From: Chitinophaga fulva
GTDB lineage: Bacteria; Bacteroidota; Bacteroidia; Chitinophagales; Chitinophagaceae
Assembly (NCBI RefSeq): GCF_012927205.1
Contig: NZ_JABBGC010000001.1
Coordinates: 806,001 to 870,000 of the forward strand
Reading direction: 5' to 3'
Length of the DNA stretch: 64,000 nucleotides
The notes under the pieces were generated by a model. The model saw only the letters and a list, made by a program, of their open reading frames with translations, was not told where the DNA came from and searched no databases. Numbering within the stretch: the first letter of the stretch is position 1; each line of letters begins with the position of its first letter. A program made the translations under genes and the position numbers. Shown piece after piece: positions 17,774-24,487 of this stretch.

Positions 17774-19021
17774 TTATTCTTTGTCAAACTCTTCCTGTAA
17801 TATTCTTCTTATATCCTGCACTGTCTCTTCTTCCAGATCTGAACGGCGAACCAGTTCTTCAGTGGTCAGCTCTAATACGCTGCGGGCAGTGTCACAACCT
17901 ATTCTTTTCAGTTCATCAATGATCCATTCTTCGATTTCATCTGAGAATTCTTCCAGATCGATATCAAATTCGGCTTGTTCCTGAGCTTCGTCGCGGAAGA
18001 CATCAATTTCGAAGCCTGTGAGTTCGCAGGCGAGTTTGATGTTAACGCCTTTTTTACCGATGGCCAGTGATACCTGGTCAGGGTTGAGGTAAACGGAAGC
18101 GTATTTGTTTTCGCTATCTACTTCCATGCGGCTGATCCGGGCTGGTGTGAGGGAGCGTTGAATCAACAGCTGGATGTTGGTAGTATAGTTAATGATATCG
18201 ATATTTTCGTTTCTGAGCTCGCGCACGATACCGTGGATGCGGCTACCTTTCATCCCTACGCAGGCACCTACCGGGTCGATACGGTCATCGTAGGATTCAA
18301 CGGCCACTTTCGCTCTTTCACCGGGTTCGCGGACAATTTTCTTGATCACAATCAGGCCGTCAAATATCTCAGGTACTTCAATTTCCAGCAATTTAGCCAG
18401 GAAGGATGGATGTGTACGGGAAAGAATGATGAGTGGCGCGTTGTTCTTCATTTCCACTTTCTTTACTACCGCTCTTACATTTTCTCCTTTCTTGAAATAA
18501 TCTGTCGGAATCTGTTCAGATTTGGGCAAAATTAACTCATTCCCCTCATCATCAAGCAATAAAACTTCTTTTTTCCAAACCTGGTATACTTCCCCGGTAA
18601 CAATTTCGCCAGCTTTGTCGGCATATTTCTTAACCAGGATGTTCTTTTTGAGGTCACCGATACGGGCAGAAAGGGTTTGTTTGGCGGCGAGAATAGCCCT
18701 GCGGCCGAAGTCGAGGATCTCTACTTCTTCATAGAGATCTTCCCCTATCTGGTAATCTGGTTCAACTTTAATGGCCTCTGAGTAGGCGATCTGCGCATTG
18801 TCATCTTCCACTTCACCGTCAGACACGATAGTGCGGCGGCGTAATATTTCAAGGTCACCTTTCTCTGTATTTACGATCACGTCAAAATTCTCATCTGAGC
18901 CATACTTCTTTCGCAGCAGTGTTTTGAACACATCTTCCAATACCTTCATCAACGTAGGGCGGTCAATGTTTTCCGCCTCCTTAAACTCGGTGAATGACTC
19001 AATCAGGTTAATACTAGCCAT
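17774..19021 (-). CDS. nusA: transcription termination/antitermination factor NusA
   Basis: NusA binds RNA polymerase and modulates pausing, intrinsic termination and antitermination. The 415-residue product has the N-terminal polymerase-binding domain (to about residue 125), an S1 domain with the [11 protein letters not shown] strand, and two KH domains, recognised by [12 protein letters not shown] and [14 protein letters not shown] short acidic C-terminal segment with a [11 protein letters not shown] helix follows. The length is typical of Bacteroidota NusA, which lacks the second acidic repeat of E. coli. Its stop lies 130 bases before infB and its start 16 bases after rimP, so it is the middle gene of the operon. 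NusA is known in E. coli to feed back on its own operon; the hairpin leader seen before rimP would allow the same. Confidence 0.97.
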   Translation of the reverse strand: MASINLIESFTEFKEAENIDRPTLMKVLEDVFKTLLRKKYGSDENFDVIVNTEKGDLEILRRRTIVSDGEVEDDNAQIAYSEAIKVEPDYQIGEDLYEEVEILDFGRRAILAAKQTLSARIGDLKKNILVKKYADKAGEIVTGEVYQVWKKEVLLLDDEGNELILPKSEQIPTDYFKKGENVRAVVKKVEMKNNAPLIILSRTHPSFLAKLLEIEVPEIFDGLIVIKKIVREPGERAKVAVESYDDRIDPVGACVGMKGSRIHGIVRELRNENIDIINYTTNIQLLIQRSLTPARISRMEVDSENKYASVYLNPDQVSLAIGKKGVNIKLACELTGFEIDVFRDEAQEQAEFDIDLEEFSDEIEEWIIDELKRIGCDTARSVLELTTEELVRRSDLEEETVQDIRRILQEEFDKE

Positions 19022-19037
19022 GTTTATGTATTATATT

Positions 19038-19502
19038 TTAAAACACGATGCACACTTTGGTGTGCTTTATTTCATTTAGTGTTAATTCGGTTTGTTTGGT
19101 TTCTTTCTTTTTGCCGATTGTTTCCTCGATGGTGATGGAGTCATCCGTAACCGTCAGCAATGTACCTTCTTTCACTGCACCGTCAAGGAGGGTGACTTCC
19201 ACCTTGCGGCCAATGTTTTTCAGGTATTGTCTGTGCAGCTTCAAGGGCTCGTCCAGCCCGGGGGAAGAAACTTCCAGGGAGAAATCGTTGTCAGGAAAGA
19301 GCTCACTGGTTTCCAGCAGTGCGTAGAGTTTACGGTTAAAAGATACCAGTTTGTCTACAGGTATCCCCTTATCCCCATCTATAAAGAGTTTTACGTTATT
19401 GGTGGGTTTTATCCTGATGTCTACCAAAAAATTGTCGGGATCGTTTGCCAGCAGTCCTTCTGCCAGGTCCCGGATAGCTTTTATCACTTGTTCGTTTGCC
19501 AT
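19038..19502 (-). CDS. rimP: ribosome maturation factor RimP
   Basis: RimP assists 30S subunit maturation. From the ATG at 19502 the product has 154 residues: an N-terminal domain with the VDIRIKPTNNVKLFID strand-rich segment and SPGLDEPL, then an SH3-like C-terminal domain with GRKVEVTLLDG and TIEETIG. Another in-frame ATG at 19550 would add 16 residues encoded by a hairpin and is less likely, though it has no intervening stop. The gene heads the conserved order rimP-nusA-infB. Its leader is almost wholly taken up by a terminator-like hairpin described separately. Confidence 0.94.
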   Translation of the reverse strand: MANEQVIKAIRDLAEGLLANDPDNFLVDIRIKPTNNVKLFIDGDKGIPVDKLVSFNRKLYALLETSELFPDNDFSLEVSSPGLDEPLKLHRQYLKNIGRKVEVTLLDGAVKEGTLLTVTDDSITIEETIGKKKETKQTELTLNEIKHTKVCIVF

Positions 19503-19504
19503 AC

Positions 19505-19539
19505 AAAAAACGAGAAGGGGACGTTCTCCCGTCCCCTTC
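19505..19539 (-). promoter_or_regulatory. terminator-like leader hairpin (possible attenuator) before rimP
   Basis: On the minus strand a 9-bp stem (GAAGGGGAC with GTCCCCTTC, 8-base loop, 19514-19539) is followed by TTTTTT (19510-19505) and, two bases later, the rimP start codon. No gene reads into it from upstream, because the next gene points the other way, so it must belong to the leader of rimP-nusA-infB. It could end transcription early, with NusA itself as the controlling factor. Confidence 0.6.
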
Positions 19540-19561
19540 GTTTGAATCATTTTTCCTGATG

Positions 19562-19569
19562 CAAATCTA
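19562..19569 (-). promoter_or_regulatory. -7 box of rimP-nusA-infB promoter
   Basis: The minus strand reads TAGATTTG, a TAnnTTTG match. The expected transcript start near 19556 gives a leader of about 54 bases containing the hairpin. Confidence 0.6.
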
Positions 19570-19661
19570 CAAATTATTTTAATTGAAAAACAAAATCTTT
19601 AACTTGAAGAGAATTCAAACCGCAAGCAGCCCCATCTGGCGATCATATTTAAAATTTTTTA

Positions 19662-19955
19662 ATGATATTTACGTTCCTGAAAAAGCTACATCTGGAGTTG
19701 CTGGCCTGGCCGGCAGGGCTGATATGTTTGTTTTTTCTGGACCCGGCCGCCGGTCAGCCGTCCCTGTGCCTGTTTAAAAATATCGGTATTCCCTTCTGTC
19801 CCGGCTGCGGGCTGGGCCACGGAATCCACTTTTTTCTGCATGGCCGGTGGCAGGAAGCCATACGCCATCACTGGTTATCGCCGGTTGTGGTAGTGATGCT
19901 GATTTACCGTACGGTTCAACTGGCACGGTTTCAATATGCTGAATTTAAATTATAA
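19662..19955 (+). CDS. DUF2752 family membrane protein
   Basis: The 97-residue protein has two hydrophobic segments flanking the hallmark motif CPGCGLGHG (residues 46-54), which defines DUF2752. A further cysteine lies at residue 36. The invariant cysteines could bind metal or form a disulfide at the membrane surface; the function of the family is not known. In many Bacteroidota this gene is paired with a TM2-domain gene, as here, where the next start codon is only 9 bases after its stop. The pair is therefore probably one operon. Confidence 0.88.
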   Translation: MIFTFLKKLHLELLAWPAGLICLFFLDPAAGQPSLCLFKNIGIPFCPGCGLGHGIHFFLHGRWQEAIRHHWLSPVVVVMLIYRTVQLARFQYAEFKL

Positions 19956-19964
19956 TAAATCGTT

Positions 19965-20318
19965 ATGTCTGAATTTTCATTTGCCATGTTACCGGGCATC
20001 GAACAGGAAGAACTGCTGTGGCTGCAGGAACTGACAAAAAGCTACAGTGCTGAAAACAAACAACGTTTCCTGGCATTATACCAGTCCCGCCGGAAAGACC
20101 CCCAGATGATACTTATCTGCTGCCTGATCGGGCTGATTGGCCCGGCAGGGATTCAGCGCTTCGTGCTCAACCAGATAGGCATGGGCATCCTCTACCTGGT
20201 GACTTTGGGCTTTTGCCTGGTAGGTACCATCGTTGACGCCATCAACCACCGCAAACTGGCCTGGGAATTCAATAAGAAGGAAGCGCTGACGAGCGCTGCG
20301 CTGCTGGGACTGGCCTGA
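19965..20318 (+). CDS. TM2 domain membrane protein
   Basis: The protein has 117 residues. After a charged N-terminal helix of about 45 residues come two transmembrane helices joined by a short loop: IGPAGIQRFVLNQIGMGIL followed by TLGFCLVGTIVDAIN. That is the TM2 domain, with the conserved G-x-QRF-L signature and the D at the end of the second helix. TM2 proteins occur widely and have no agreed biochemical role. It follows the DUF2752 gene by 9 bases and is probably translated from the same message. Confidence 0.88.
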   Translation: MSEFSFAMLPGIEQEELLWLQELTKSYSAENKQRFLALYQSRRKDPQMILICCLIGLIGPAGIQRFVLNQIGMGILYLVTLGFCLVGTIVDAINHRKLAWEFNKKEALTSAALLGLA

Positions 20319-20379
20319 GAGCAACGTTAAAGAAACCTTAAAATCAGCGGGTTTTCCGGTTAACGGAAAGATAATCTGC

Positions 20380-20387
20380 TACCTTTG
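20380..20387 (+). promoter_or_regulatory. -7 box of the DUF4834 gene, near-leaderless
   Basis: TACCTTTG matches TAnnTTTG and ends only 7 bases before the ATG, so the message would be almost leaderless. An inverted repeat TTTCCG/CGGAAA (20353-20369) overlaps the region where a -33 element would be. Confidence 0.55.
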
Positions 20388-20394
20388 TCGCACT

Positions 20395-20652
20395 ATGTTG
20401 AGATTTTTACTATACATGTTTTTTGCGTGGCTGCTGTACAAGCTGGTATTTGAGTTTATCATACCGGTTTACAGGTCCACCAAGGCGGTTCGTAAACAGA
20501 TGAACGACATGCAGCAGCATATGCGCCAGCAGTATGAGGAGCAACAGTCTGCCCAACAGGGTTATAACTATAACCAGCAGCAGTCCTCCCAGGGGACGGC
20601 ACCCAAACCGCCGAAAAGAGACGATTACATCGACTTTGAAGAAATCAAATAA
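20395..20652 (+). CDS. DUF4834 family protein
   Basis: The 85-residue protein begins with one transmembrane helix (LLYMFFAWLLYKLVFEFII), followed by a positively charged VYRSTKAVRKQM stretch. A glutamine-rich, low-complexity middle of repeated MQQ, QQ and NQQQ leads to an acidic end with DDYIDFEEIK. This is the pattern of DUF4834, a small Bacteroidota family anchored in the inner membrane with a cytoplasmic tail. No function is known. It has its own promoter and terminator. Confidence 0.85.
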   Translation: MLRFLLYMFFAWLLYKLVFEFIIPVYRSTKAVRKQMNDMQQHMRQQYEEQQSAQQGYNYNQQQSSQGTAPKPPKRDDYIDFEEIK

Positions 20653-20656
20653 AAAG

Positions 20657-20678
20657 AAGGCCGCATTGCGGCCTTTTT
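20657..20678. terminator. bidirectional terminator
   Basis: An 8-bp stem (AAGGCCGC with GCGGCCTT, 3-base loop) with A-run and T-run on both sides lies between two convergent genes. Confidence 0.9.
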
Positions 20679-20683
20679 CATTA

Positions 20684-21310
20684 TCAGCCGTTCTGCGGCC
20701 TGAAAATATCCAGTATTGTTTTCGGCGCCTGCAGGTGAAGCGTCTGTAACCCCACCACCTTCGCCCCTTCTATATTGGGCAACGTATCATCAATAAATAA
20801 TGTCTCCTCCGCTTTCAGCCCATTCTCATCCAGCACCATCTGGTAAGACTCGCGGTCCGGTTTCCGATAGCCCATCAGGTGGGAATAATAAGCCTTGTCG
20901 AAAAATACCGCCAGCGACGGGATACCTCTCGTGTCCTGTAGAATTTTATTGAACGTTTCCAGGTGGATCGCATTCGTATTGCTCAACAGATACATACCGT
21001 AATGCTGCCTCAATTGCTGCAGCAGCTGTAAACGCTGCAACGGGAAGTCCAGCAGCATAGCATTCCAGGCCGCGATGATCTGTTCGTCTGTCACGCCTTC
21101 GGCTACATGTTTTTTCATTTCCGCCACAAATGCTTCCGGCGTAATATGTCCCGTTTCCAGGTTGTCGAATAACCGGGAACCTTTGAACTGGTTGTATAAC
21201 TGTTCAAAATGCTCTACGCCCAACGCCGTAAAAGCTTCACGGGTCAGCTGATGGTCGATATTGAGAATCACCCCACCCAGGTCGAAGATGATATTTTTTA
21301 TGCCTTTCAT
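20684..21310 (-). CDS. HAD-IA family phosphatase
   Basis: From the ATG at 21310 the product has 208 residues; an ATG three codons earlier is also possible. The first motif is NIIFDLGGVILNID, in which the second aspartate of the usual DxD is replaced by glycine, as in many epoxide-hydrolase-like HAD phosphatases. Motif II is LLSNTNAIH, motif III the lysine of GYRKPDRESY, and motif IV the LFIDDTLPNIEGA acidic pair. A four-helix cap lies between motifs I and II. The substrate is unknown, probably a small phosphate ester. It is convergent with the DUF4834 gene. Confidence 0.9.
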   Translation of the reverse strand: MKGIKNIIFDLGGVILNIDHQLTREAFTALGVEHFEQLYNQFKGSRLFDNLETGHITPEAFVAEMKKHVAEGVTDEQIIAAWNAMLLDFPLQRLQLLQQLRQHYGMYLLSNTNAIHLETFNKILQDTRGIPSLAVFFDKAYYSHLMGYRKPDRESYQMVLDENGLKAEETLFIDDTLPNIEGAKVVGLQTLHLQAPKTILDIFRPQNG

Positions 21311-21397
21311 AGTATACAAAGAAAACAGATTTTTTACAGTATAGGCGTACCCGTGCCCGTAGTTTAAAAAAAATTTAGGATAATTCGGGGAAATAAT

Positions 21398-21405
21398 TAA
21401 CTTTG
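21398..21405 (+). promoter_or_regulatory. -7 box of the tRNA promoter
   Basis: TAACTTTGCCG matches the TAnnTTTG consensus and lies 39 bases upstream of the mature tRNA 5' end. Confidence 0.6.
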
Positions 21406-21444
21406 CCGTCCCTTGAAAAAGGGGAATTTTAGTTCTTCGGAACG

Positions 21445-21518
21445 GCTCCTATAGCTCAGTTGGTTAGAGCACCTGACTCATAATCAGGGGGTCCCAGGAT
21501 CATGCCCTGGTGGGAGCA
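21445..21518 (+). tRNA. tRNA with CAU anticodon (elongator Met or Ile2), atypical T-loop
   Basis: The 74-base cloverleaf is complete. The acceptor stem GCTCCTA/TGGGAGC has one G-U pair, the D stem is GCTC/GAGC and the anticodon stem CCTGA/TCAGG. Its loop CTCATAA holds anticodon CAT at 21479-21481. There is a 5-base variable loop and the T stem CCAGG/CCTGG. The anticodon stem lacks the three G-C pairs of an initiator, so it is elongator tRNA-Met or the tRNA-Ile that needs lysidine. The T-loop reads ATCATGC instead of the usual TTCAAGC or TTCGAGC: positions 54 and 58 are swapped. CCA is not encoded after discriminator A73. A terminator follows directly. Confidence 0.88.
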
Positions 21519-21527
21519 CACTACACT

Positions 21528-21564
21528 AAAAGGCTTTCAGCGTGTTTGCGTTGGGAGCCTTTTT
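21528..21564 (+). terminator. terminator after the tRNA gene
   Basis: A 15-bp stem with three wobble or mismatched pairs (outer AAAAGGCT with AGCCTTTT, inner CAGCG with CGTTG) and a T-run. The same core AAGGCTTTCAGCG recurs in the terminator at 22957-22999. Confidence 0.85.
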
Positions 21565-21574
21565 CATTTGAGTT

Positions 21575-21590
21575 TACTGGTTTCCCAGTA
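21575..21590 (+). promoter_or_regulatory. palindromic operator candidate, paralogue A
   Basis: TACTGG-N4-CCAGTA. An identical pair of arms is found at 23006-23021 before paralogue B, with almost the same distance (23 and 22 bases) to the -7 box. It overlaps the expected -33 region. Confidence 0.55.
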
Positions 21591-21613
21591 TAGGTCACAC
21601 TCCTCGGAAAATC

Positions 21614-21621
21614 TAGTTTTG
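21614..21621 (+). promoter_or_regulatory. -7 box of paralogue A
   Basis: TAGTTTTG, matching TAnnTTTG, 17 bases before the ATG. Confidence 0.6.
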
Positions 21622-21638
21622 AATAAATTATCAGGACT

Positions 21639-22937
21639 ATGTTTTCTCCCTCCCGTAAATCTATATTCATGGCTGCAGCCGCCATGCTTGCAGCGCTTTC
21701 CGGTTATACACAGGCACAGGGTAAATTTGATCCTAAACTGCTGAAGAATGACCGTTATACATTGGCTTGTTACAAAGTGAAAAATGGCCATGAGACACCG
21801 ATTGGTACGCTCACCGTCGGCCTTCATGCCGCTGGTGACAAGTTTTCGGTGATTACGCTCACTGCTTTCACCGGAATGGAAGTATGGAAAGATACCGCCG
21901 TATCCGATCTGAAATCTTTCAGACCTGTCTATCGCTCCTCCCACAACAGCATGAGAGAAATGGTACTGCACTTTGAAGATGACATCACTGGTTATCATAT
22001 TGATAAGAAAACCGGCCGGGAAAACCAGATCAAAGAATCCGGGAACCGGTCTTTCGTGGACAGTTATACCTACCCTTTTCTTCTGTCGACCTTGCCACTG
22101 AACTCCGGCTACCAGACTGATTTTTCAGTGTATGACTACAAACCCGCGAATACGGACAATGTGAAAACTGCTGTGGTACAGGAAGTAAAGAATAGTACCT
22201 ATGTGAGCCAACTCACCGGAAATCATGATGTGTGGGAAGTCACTGTACATGAGCCTTCTACTGGTGAGAAATCGATTTCCTATATTGACAAAAAGACCCG
22301 GCACCTCTGGCAGGTGGACATATTCAGCAAGGGGCTGCAGGTAAGGATGATAGATACGGAATCTGGCTCCGGCGCCCTCAAAGTGCCTTTTGATAAAGAA
22401 GCGACCCTGCAAATGGTAAATGGCGGCAAGGCCACCATCTCCGGGCAGGTATTTGCCCGTAACCATTCGCAAAGCAAACACATAACAGCCAAAATACAAC
22501 TCGTGAATTGGGACCCGAAACAGGCCGCTCCCCGTGGAACAGAGATCATCCTCATCCCGTACAACGATTATTTTAAGGAGTGGGTTAAAGTAAACGAAAC
22601 ACAACAGAAAAAAGGGCTGGAAGGCATCACCCTTTCTGAAGAAGCATCCGGATGTATCAAGAGAACCACTGTATACGACGATGCCGGTCACTTTGAATTT
22701 GTGAACCTGATGCCCGGGGACTACCTGCTGTACACTGAATTTAACTTTGTCCACACCTGGCGTGAAACGGAAGTAGTAGGATATTCAGATTACTACAAGA
22801 ACGGTACGTATCAAACTACCGTGTCAAATACCGAAAGCAAGAAATACAGTGAAGACCTGGAGGCGAACATAAAGAAAATAGTGACGGTGAGTAAGCCCGG
22901 AGAGAAAGTGGAGGTGAAACTGAAGAAGACGAAGTAG
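21639..22937 (+). CDS. secreted protein, tandem paralogue A, unknown (DUF3108-like)
   Basis: The 432-residue product has a signal peptide ending AQA near residue 27 and no lipobox, so it is periplasmic or exported. Residues about 30-240 resemble DUF3108-type beta-rich proteins: a long strand series with GYHIDKKTG, SFVDSYTYPFLLS and NHDVWEVTV. The last third contains HFEFVNLMPGDYLLYTEF, the final strands of a carboxypeptidase-regulatory or Cna-B-like beta sandwich, then a lysine-rich end. The next gene encodes a close paralogue, and both have matching promoters, palindromes and terminators. The function is unknown. The tRNA gene upstream is separate and terminated. Confidence 0.8.
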   Translation: MFSPSRKSIFMAAAAMLAALSGYTQAQGKFDPKLLKNDRYTLACYKVKNGHETPIGTLTVGLHAAGDKFSVITLTAFTGMEVWKDTAVSDLKSFRPVYRSSHNSMREMVLHFEDDITGYHIDKKTGRENQIKESGNRSFVDSYTYPFLLSTLPLNSGYQTDFSVYDYKPANTDNVKTAVVQEVKNSTYVSQLTGNHDVWEVTVHEPSTGEKSISYIDKKTRHLWQVDIFSKGLQVRMIDTESGSGALKVPFDKEATLQMVNGGKATISGQVFARNHSQSKHITAKIQLVNWDPKQAAPRGTEIILIPYNDYFKEWVKVNETQQKKGLEGITLSEEASGCIKRTTVYDDAGHFEFVNLMPGDYLLYTEFNFVHTWRETEVVGYSDYYKNGTYQTTVSNTESKKYSEDLEANIKKIVTVSKPGEKVEVKLKKTK

Positions 22938-22956
22938 TAAGTGCCAACAGGTTTCT

Positions 22957-22999
22957 ATAATAAAGGCTTTCAGCGGGTTACGCCGAAAACCTTTATTAT
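22957..22999 (+). terminator. terminator after paralogue A
   Basis: A 10-bp stem ATAATAAAGG with CCTTTATTAT; the upper part contains CAGCG/CGCCG. It shares the AAGGCTTTCAGCG core with the terminator after the tRNA. Confidence 0.75.
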
Positions 23000-23005
23000 G
23001 GAAAC

Positions 23006-23021
23006 TACTGGTTTACCAGTA
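23006..23021 (+). promoter_or_regulatory. palindromic operator candidate, paralogue B
   Basis: TACTGG-N4-CCAGTA, the second copy of the element at 21575-21590. Confidence 0.55.
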
Positions 23022-23043
23022 GATATTACATCGGCGAAAAACC

Positions 23044-23051
23044 TAATTTTG
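23044..23051 (+). promoter_or_regulatory. -7 box of paralogue B
   Basis: TAATTTTG, matching TAnnTTTG, 26 bases before the ATG. Confidence 0.6.
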
Positions 23052-23077
23052 TATTTGTCAGATAAACCATCAGGACT

Positions 23078-24379
23078 ATGTTTTCTCCATTTCGTAACTC
23101 AATATTCATTGCCGCCACGACATTGTTTGCGGCTATTTCAGGTAACGCCATCGCCCAGGGCAAATTCGACCCCAAGCTGCTGAAGGATAGCAAGAGCACA
23201 TTGGTGTGCTATATTGTCAATGATGGCAGTGAACAGGCGATAGGTACTTTCACCATTGGAGTCAATACCACCGGCGGGAAACTCTCCCTTACCACTACCA
23301 CTGCCCTCGCCGGGCTGGAGGCGTGGAAAGATACGGCTGTATCCGATCTGAACACCTTCAAACCTATCTATGTTGCTTCCCACAATACCATGAAAGACAT
23401 GGTATTGCATTTCGGTAATGATGTCACTGGATACCATGTTGACAAGAAAACGGGTGAGAAGAAACTGATCAAAGAAGCCGGGAGGCAGTCCTTCGTTGAC
23501 AGTTATACCTATCCTTTCCTGCTGTCACTCCTGCCGTTAACTTCCGGTTACAAGACTGATCTGTCAGTCTTCGAATATAAGCCCACCAACACTGATAATG
23601 TGAAAAAGGTGGTTGTAGAGGAAGTGAGAAACAATACTTACGTCAGCAAATTCACCGGAAAACATGATGTATGGGAAGTGGCAGTGGTAGAACCGGCAAC
23701 CAATGATAAATTGATTTGCCTGATCGATAAAAAGACCCGTCGGCTTTGGCAGTTAGAGGAAATGGCCAACGGTCAGCATATCAGGATGGTAGACATGGAG
23801 ACCGACTTTAACTCTATCAAAGCACCTTTCGATAAAGAAGCAACCCTGAAAATGGTAAAAGGTGGCGACGCCATTATATCCGGACAGGTATTTGCCCGTG
23901 ACTTCGACGAGGGCAACAGACTGCAGGTGGTGAATATAAAGTCCAAACAGGTCGCTGCCAAGGGCACCCAGGTTATCCTTATCCCTTACAACGATTACTT
24001 TAAAGAATGGATCAAAGTAAATGAAGAGCAACGGAAAAAAGGCCGGGAAGGCATCGCTCTTTCAGATGACGCCGCGCAATGCATTAAAAGCACCAGGATA
24101 TACGATGATAATGGTCATTTTGAATTCGTGAACCTGATGCCCGGAGAGTACTTGCTGTATACGGAATTCAGTTTTGCACACTCCTATAGTCAGAGCGAAG
24201 TGGTAGGATACACAGACCGTTATATTAACGGCATATTCCAGGGTACCAGCACCAACACAGTAAGCAGGGACTACAGCACGGGCGCAGGCGCCACAGTGAA
24301 GAAAGTGGTAACCGTGAGCAAGCCAGGTGAGAAAGTAGACGTGAAACTGAAGAAGACGAAAACCTGGGAAGCGAGATAG
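23078..24379 (+). CDS. secreted protein, tandem paralogue B, unknown (DUF3108-like)
   Basis: The 433-residue protein matches its upstream neighbour along the whole length, well over half identical by eye. Shared landmarks are MFSP at the start, GKFDPKLLK after the signal peptide, WKDTAVSDL, MVLHF, DKKTG, QSFVDSYTYPFLLS or close variants, HDVWEV and NLMPGEYLLYTEF. The middle, around residues 290-320, differs most. The same two-part architecture applies: a DUF3108-like beta-rich domain and a C-terminal beta-sandwich end. The tandem pair probably arose by duplication that included the control region. Differences in the middle suggest that binding specificity has diverged, but no ligand can be named. 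Confidence 0.8.
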   Translation: MFSPFRNSIFIAATTLFAAISGNAIAQGKFDPKLLKDSKSTLVCYIVNDGSEQAIGTFTIGVNTTGGKLSLTTTTALAGLEAWKDTAVSDLNTFKPIYVASHNTMKDMVLHFGNDVTGYHVDKKTGEKKLIKEAGRQSFVDSYTYPFLLSLLPLTSGYKTDLSVFEYKPTNTDNVKKVVVEEVRNNTYVSKFTGKHDVWEVAVVEPATNDKLICLIDKKTRRLWQLEEMANGQHIRMVDMETDFNSIKAPFDKEATLKMVKGGDAIISGQVFARDFDEGNRLQVVNIKSKQVAAKGTQVILIPYNDYFKEWIKVNEEQRKKGREGIALSDDAAQCIKSTRIYDDNGHFEFVNLMPGEYLLYTEFSFAHSYSQSEVVGYTDRYINGIFQGTSTNTVSRDYSTGAGATVKKVVTVSKPGEKVDVKLKKTKTWEAR

Positions 24380-24397
24380 TTTTTTATATCATATTGG

Positions 24398-24428
24398 AAG
24401 GCCTTCGGCGAGTGATGCTGGAGGCCTT
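24398..24428 (+). terminator. terminator after paralogue B
   Basis: A stem AAGGCCT/AGGCCTT with a 17-base loop and a T-run. Confidence 0.75.
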
Positions 24429-24463
24429 TTTATTAGTATTTGAAGGGCAGGATTTTTTCTTAA

Positions 24464-24477
24464 TTTGAGCGCTCAAA
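24464..24477 (+). promoter_or_regulatory. perfect 14-bp palindrome before the tail-fibre-like gene
   Basis: TTTGAGCGCTCAAA is fully self-complementary and ends 10 bases before the ATG at 24488. It may be an operator or mask the ribosome site. Confidence 0.4.
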
Positions 24478-24487
24478 GCCTATACAA

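Noticed and set aside
21445-24487. Integrated element using the tRNA gene as attachment site
   Set aside because: No integrase and no second copy of the tRNA 3' end (CCTGGTGGGAGCA) were seen downstream, so there is no sign of a genomic island boundary.
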